Of a stretch of DNA of 64,000 nucleotides, positions 52,701 to 58,700 are shown one piece after another (position 1 is the first letter of the stretch; each line of letters begins with the position of its first letter). The stretch is taken from assembly GCA_034231615.1 (NCBI GenBank), contig CM067317.1, positions 46,681,876 through 46,745,875 of the forward strand. The letters run 5' to 3'. The notes beneath the pieces were generated by a model. That model was given only the letters and a program-made list of their open reading frames with translations, had not been told where the DNA came from and made no database searches. Source of the stretch: Meghimatium bilineatum. Taxonomy: Eukaryota > Mollusca > Gastropoda > Stylommatophora > Philomycidae. The translations under genes were made by a program, and so were the position numbers.

Positions 52701-55700
52701 TTTAAATGTTCAACTCTCACATCAATAAAATAGAATAGTTAGCACTAGCAAGCTGTATAGATTGATCTTTACTGTAATATTGATCTTATTTATCCAAATA
52801 ATATTCAGCATTGCCATGGCAGCCATCAACATCTCAAATCTTAACTTTATCTCATTTACAAAGTATTTACCATTACTACAATATATAGATAGATTTAGCA
52901 ATACATTAGTGGCCTCAATGTCACATCATGCAATTGTGACACCGCTGCAATGATTGTTTCATTGGATACATGTCCATAGATATTGATGAGTGCACCCAGT
53001 TTGGTGGCAGAGTGGGCCGCAGCGGTGTTTGTGGGGGAAAATGCATCAATTTACCTGGCTCATACAGGTGTGAGTGTCCTGATGGATGGAGATTGAAACC
53101 AGATGGCAGGTCATGTGAAGGTAATCTCGTTCTTCAGATTCTATAATTATAGCTTAGTTTATTTCTACATTTTCCTTCATTAAGTCTGTCTATGCTAACT
53201 CTGTCTTTACTGAAATAGCCTATATCTCTTCTTACTTATATGATTTTACTGTGGCTTGTACAGTTTTTTCTGGGTTCTTTATTAGAAATCAGCAACATAA
53301 CAAATAAGACAGTTCCATAGGCCTATGTGTAGGTACGTGGATACAATTTTCAAAATAATGGTACATAATTACAAATAATATAGTTGGATAGTCCTTAAAA
53401 ATTGCAATGCACCGATACCTCAACCAAGTCTGTACATCCCCCCTGAAAATAGTTATGAATTTTTTTCAAATTAATTTGACATCAAAATAATTTACGTGAA
53501 ACATATAGGAAAATATAAATAAAACTTGTGACCACAAAATGTAGCTGAGCTGATAATTTCTAAATTATCTTTGTTATTTTCAATAATACAATGCACAAGC
53601 TATACATTGTTGTGTTCGAAAAGATATGATACTTATGTGATAACATTTCTGGAATGTTTAGATGGACACAGAACTAATTGATATTCAAAATGGCTGCTAA
53701 TTTGCATAATTGTAATGAAAATAAATTAAATATCTATTAAACATAACAAAATACCACAGAATACCACATATTTTTGTATTCAAAAAGACAAGATGCATCT
53801 GTTGATCATATTGCTGTGATTCTCAGATGCACATACAACTAATTAATATTTAAAATGTTGGCTAATTTGCATAGTTAAAACAAATGTTGATGTTTTTTTA
53901 AATTAATTGCTATTTTCTGCAACATCCTGCACCCTTAAAAGTTACATATATGAAAAAAAAATGGTTAAAGAACTTAATAAGTCTAGTTGCAATTTGGAAA
54001 AACGACATCACTAAATGTAAATCCTAGTCACAAGAAATTTATAACCTAAGCAAATTTTCTGTACACGCAAATCCAGGATGTCCAAGTTCTTAATACGTGC
54101 TCTGCTGTAGCAGCCATCAAAGAATATTCAGACTTAAAGTTCCAGTCAGATGTTTATTTTGTGATCTTTGGATCTTTCCGGAGAGGCTACACCACTTTCT
54201 TCCCTTGCACTGAGATTCTCCACAGAGTCCAATTCCTTGAAGTGGTGATGGGGCTTAGTCCAGCCAAAGGAGGTTGGAAAGTAAGATTAGTCAGGCCACC
54301 CCTGACATCAAGCAAAACCACAGTCCGTCCCAAGCAAACACAGGTGCTAAAGTTGGAATTACCAGGCAAATAGACATACTAGTATTCATGGTATCATGCA
54401 ATACGACTAGATAACATGTCTTCACAACAAAAAATCTTTATTCTGTAGCAAATCTTTAATAGTCCTTATTGGATGAGCCCTTTTCAGCCGAAGATGAATG
54501 TGTCGGGCCATTAGCACAAATGAAACGGCAACACAGCGCATTTCCATTCTCTGGACTACATCCTGCTGGAAGTCTATTAGAACCATGGTCCTGCTACAAG
54601 GGAGATCCAGAGAGAGTTTGAAAATGAAAGTTGAAGAAGAAGATCAGCCCTGTCTCTTCTTAGTATTGTGCCATTATTCACATAACCTACAAATGAGTGT
54701 TCTTTTGTTACCTCTGATGATTCTACATGACCAGGACAGTAAATCCACATAATACTTTGGAGAACTAAGCTGTTCAGAAGCATAATCCACTCCTTTCTTA
54801 TCACACACCTTTCTCTTTCATAATGCATACTTTTGGAGTCTGAGAGTATCATTGAGTGATTTGGCATTTCAGCCATCAGCAGAATGAAGTAAAATTGTAA
54901 CAAAATTGTGTCAGTGCCTCTATCTCCATTTTATGTAAATTCGTTATATGTGAAATGAAGTGAGAAAAGCTGCATAGACTACTAAACTAGATTAAATAAG
55001 AAATTAGGAAAAGAGTAGGTACAATATCATGTATGGAACATATCTAAAGACAGCAAGTAAAATGGTTCAGTCACATTATGAGAACGAAAACCAAATACCA
55101 GTCAGAGCATATAACAAAAGAATATACGGATATAGAGCCAAAGGTAGGCCAAGAAAATATTGGATAGAAACCATCAAAATAACCTTGAACATAGATTAAA
55201 TGCAACCAAAATGACACATCTGGCCTTGGAATGACAAATGAGGTTCCCACCCATATGTTTAATGGCAAATTTGGACACTATCAACCATCATTCACCTGGG
55301 AAAAGACAATGAAATGAGCAATCTATGTATATAATTGTACCTTTTTTTAGTTCTTACTTTTGGTCTTGAATAGTTTAGGTTAGCATATTTTTTTATCTCC
55401 ATCAGGTTGACAGGTAAGGTAGGTGAGGCTACAGAACCATAATTTTGATTTGTGAATGTTTTCTGACTTCTAAATCTGTCTATTGGGCACATAATTGCCA
55501 TCAATTTATAGCATGTCTATCCACTCTAATTAATGATTGTGTTAAAAGCCATTATGCATAATAATAGATACAAGAAAAAATATCACAAACTTGTATAAAT
55601 TAGGATCTTCACTTCATCACACAGGACAAAAATATGCATATGAAAAAATGATATTATTGACATAGACTGTAAATTTCTGCCAAACAATAAAGTAACCTGA

Positions 55701-58700
55701 CCATTTACTATGCTTGCGAGCATAATGCAGTAGAATCCCTCTATAGTGCATTCTTTTATAACAAATTTCACTATTTGATAACACTTTTCAAAATCCCCAG
55801 TTATTTTTATTCTTTATACTGTATAGCCTATAGTGATTTTCTGTTATTACATGAACATTTGGTTCTTTTGTAGCAGCCTGACCTATATGCCTATGCTGTC
55901 ATGTGATGTATTCTTTCCAGAATGTTGTCTTTCCAATAAACTCTCTGAACCCCTCTGTCTTGGGCAATGCTGCTTGCATTTTCCAACGACGTATTCATGT
56001 TATCTTTAATGTCGTCAGTCCATCGTCTTCTTGGTCTGCCCTTTCTCCTCTTCCCAGGTACTCTATTATTATCCAATTTCCAATGGATATGCCTATATGA
56101 TGTAAAATATGAAACGAAAGACAGCGGAATATACTATTAATGTGAGAATAATATCGTGGTCTTCATGTTTTTATTGATTATTTCTCTGGCTTATAAACTA
56201 AACAAAATCCAGTGTTTATTATTTATCCACAAGCTCAATCTGCTTTTTAACAGTGAAGTAACTAGCAAATCCTTACTGCAGCATAGTAGGTTGACTTCAT
56301 AGTATACTTCCCATGTATATCTCTGCATCTAGGAACACACCTTCTTAAAGTAATAATGAACTTATTGATCGAAGCCAAATTACGGCTGCCATTTGTAACT
56401 AGGAATACTGTGGTTCGCAAAACACTAAAAAATTGGAATCAACGCAGAATTGTTAAAAAGTGTGAAATGTAGACCCAGCTGCTAGGACAAAATCGAACAC
56501 TCCGTCAGTCTGGACAAAGTTGTTTTACCGGTAATGAGATTTGACTATAATAATAATTTATTGCTAAACATTTTAAACTGATGAGATAAAAGGATGAGAA
56601 CAGTTGTGGAGCAAAATGTTGAAAAAAAATTACTGTAGATTTAACTGTGTAAGAACACATTTTCTCTAGAAAATTTATTTTGATCAATTCTTGATTCAGT
56701 GACTGCTTTATTGGTTTCTGGTGTAGTATTTATTATCAATTCTTGATTCAGTGAATGCTATATTAGTTTCTGGTGTAGTATTTTGATCAATTATTGATTC
56801 AGTGACTGCTATATTGGTTTCTGGTGTAGTATTTTGATCAATTCTTGATTCAGTGACTGTTATATTGGTTTCTGGTGTGGTATTTTGATCAATCTTTGAT
56901 TCAGTGACTGCTATATTGGTTTCTGGTATAGTATTTTTTATCAATTCTTGATTCAGTGACTGCTATATTGGTTTCTGGTGTAGTATTTTGATCAATTCTT
57001 GATTCAGTGACTGCTATATTGGTTTCTGGTGTGGTATTTTGATCAATCTTTGATTCAGTGACTGCTATATTGGTTTCTTGTGTAGTATTTTTAATAATAC
57101 AGCGTCCATAAAGTCACTATGCACTGAATTTGATTTTAAATATATGTGTTCAATATGACATCATTGAAAGTCGTGCATTTCCTTAGTACTGTGTACAGCA
57201 TGACTCAGCAGATTGCTGTTAGATGCAGAGTTCACTTTTATTCACTAACCAAGAATGATGCTTACCACTGAAAAAATGAGTACTTCTGATGGAATTAATC
57301 ATGGGGATAAATATACGGAAGACGTTATTATAAAATGTGTACATAAATTTCCGAATGCACAAGCCCCTCACCGTAGTGTGATTACAAATTTGCTAAACAA
57401 GTTTCCTGATATTGGTAATGTACAAGATTCACACCAATTTAAACATCCTACAATTTCAGAAGATATATGTGTTGTTAACCAAAACACAACTATCCAGAGT
57501 CCATGTAAGTCTTTACTACATGATTTCAGACCAATGGTGGACTCTTCCAGCATCTGCTGTAGAAATAATTTTATTTAGATATGAGACACTTGACCAATAC
57601 TTGATTAATATAAGCAGTAGTTATTTTCATGAATGTTGTAGTCTGAATAATGTCACACAGATCATCATTAAATACCAACAATTCATGTGATGTAGTGTTG
57701 CTAGCAATGTAAATAAGTGCACAGCAACTTTATAGATACCCTGTATAATAAATAACAAGATTCATAACCCATCCAGGTTATAGGGATAGCACATTAGAAA
57801 CTCAGAAATTAAAAGATACAGTTCATATTATGTGGATACTCCAATTGTATCATTTCACTGAGCTGAATTTTATTCAGTGGTGCCCATCTCCTCTCTGAAA
57901 ACTCCCTTATAGGAAAGCAGAAATAACACAACTGTCATCCCATGTCAGGAATACCCAAAGATTAAAATTAAAGGCATACATGTTTTAGCCTCATGTGAAC
58001 CTTCTAGTACCTAACCTACCTCTACCTACCATATGAACAATTACTAGAGTTTATAATTTCCATTGACTGTAATTATCAGATATCAATGAGTGCAAAGAAC
58101 ATACTGCCTTCTGCCCCCATTCTGAAAGCATTTGTATAAACACAAGAGGCAGTTACAAGTGTCCTGTAGTCAGATGTCCAGAAGGATTTGTCAAGACTAA
58201 TGCAACTGGTCAGCAGAACAGGTAAGCATTTCATCAAAACCAGGTGATCATTTTGTCTGTTTTTACCTGGATGCCGTCTGCATGTTTTGAGATGTCAATT
58301 GTGATGACTAGTTGCTAAGCATGTAGAATGTTTGCATCATACAGCAGAATGTTTTATGTTGTTACTAATGACTTATTTTGATATGTGTTGTTTCTGCAGT
58401 GAATCTTAACCAAAGGAATATCTTTATTTCTTTCTCGTTTCTTGTTTTGCTGTTCAGCATTAGATATTTCTGGTTCGAGCAAAGAAATAAACACTAGACT
58501 TGAAATAGCCAGTTCTCTGATATAGTCTGAAAGGAGAACAAAGAATAGCTACACTGTTTACCTTCCATTCATGTCATAAGAGGCAACTAAGGGAGCTATA
58601 GGATGGAGTTGACTGTACCATTCCATGATGGTCAGATGTGTCAGGCTGAAAGGTGCTGACATTGCAGCAAAACTGTAAACCATGACATATTCCATTCCAT

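Noticed and set aside
56708..56944. 79-residue minus-strand ORF with 17-residue repeats
   Set aside because: It is only the translation of a 51-bp minisatellite; there is no start context, splice signal or domain.
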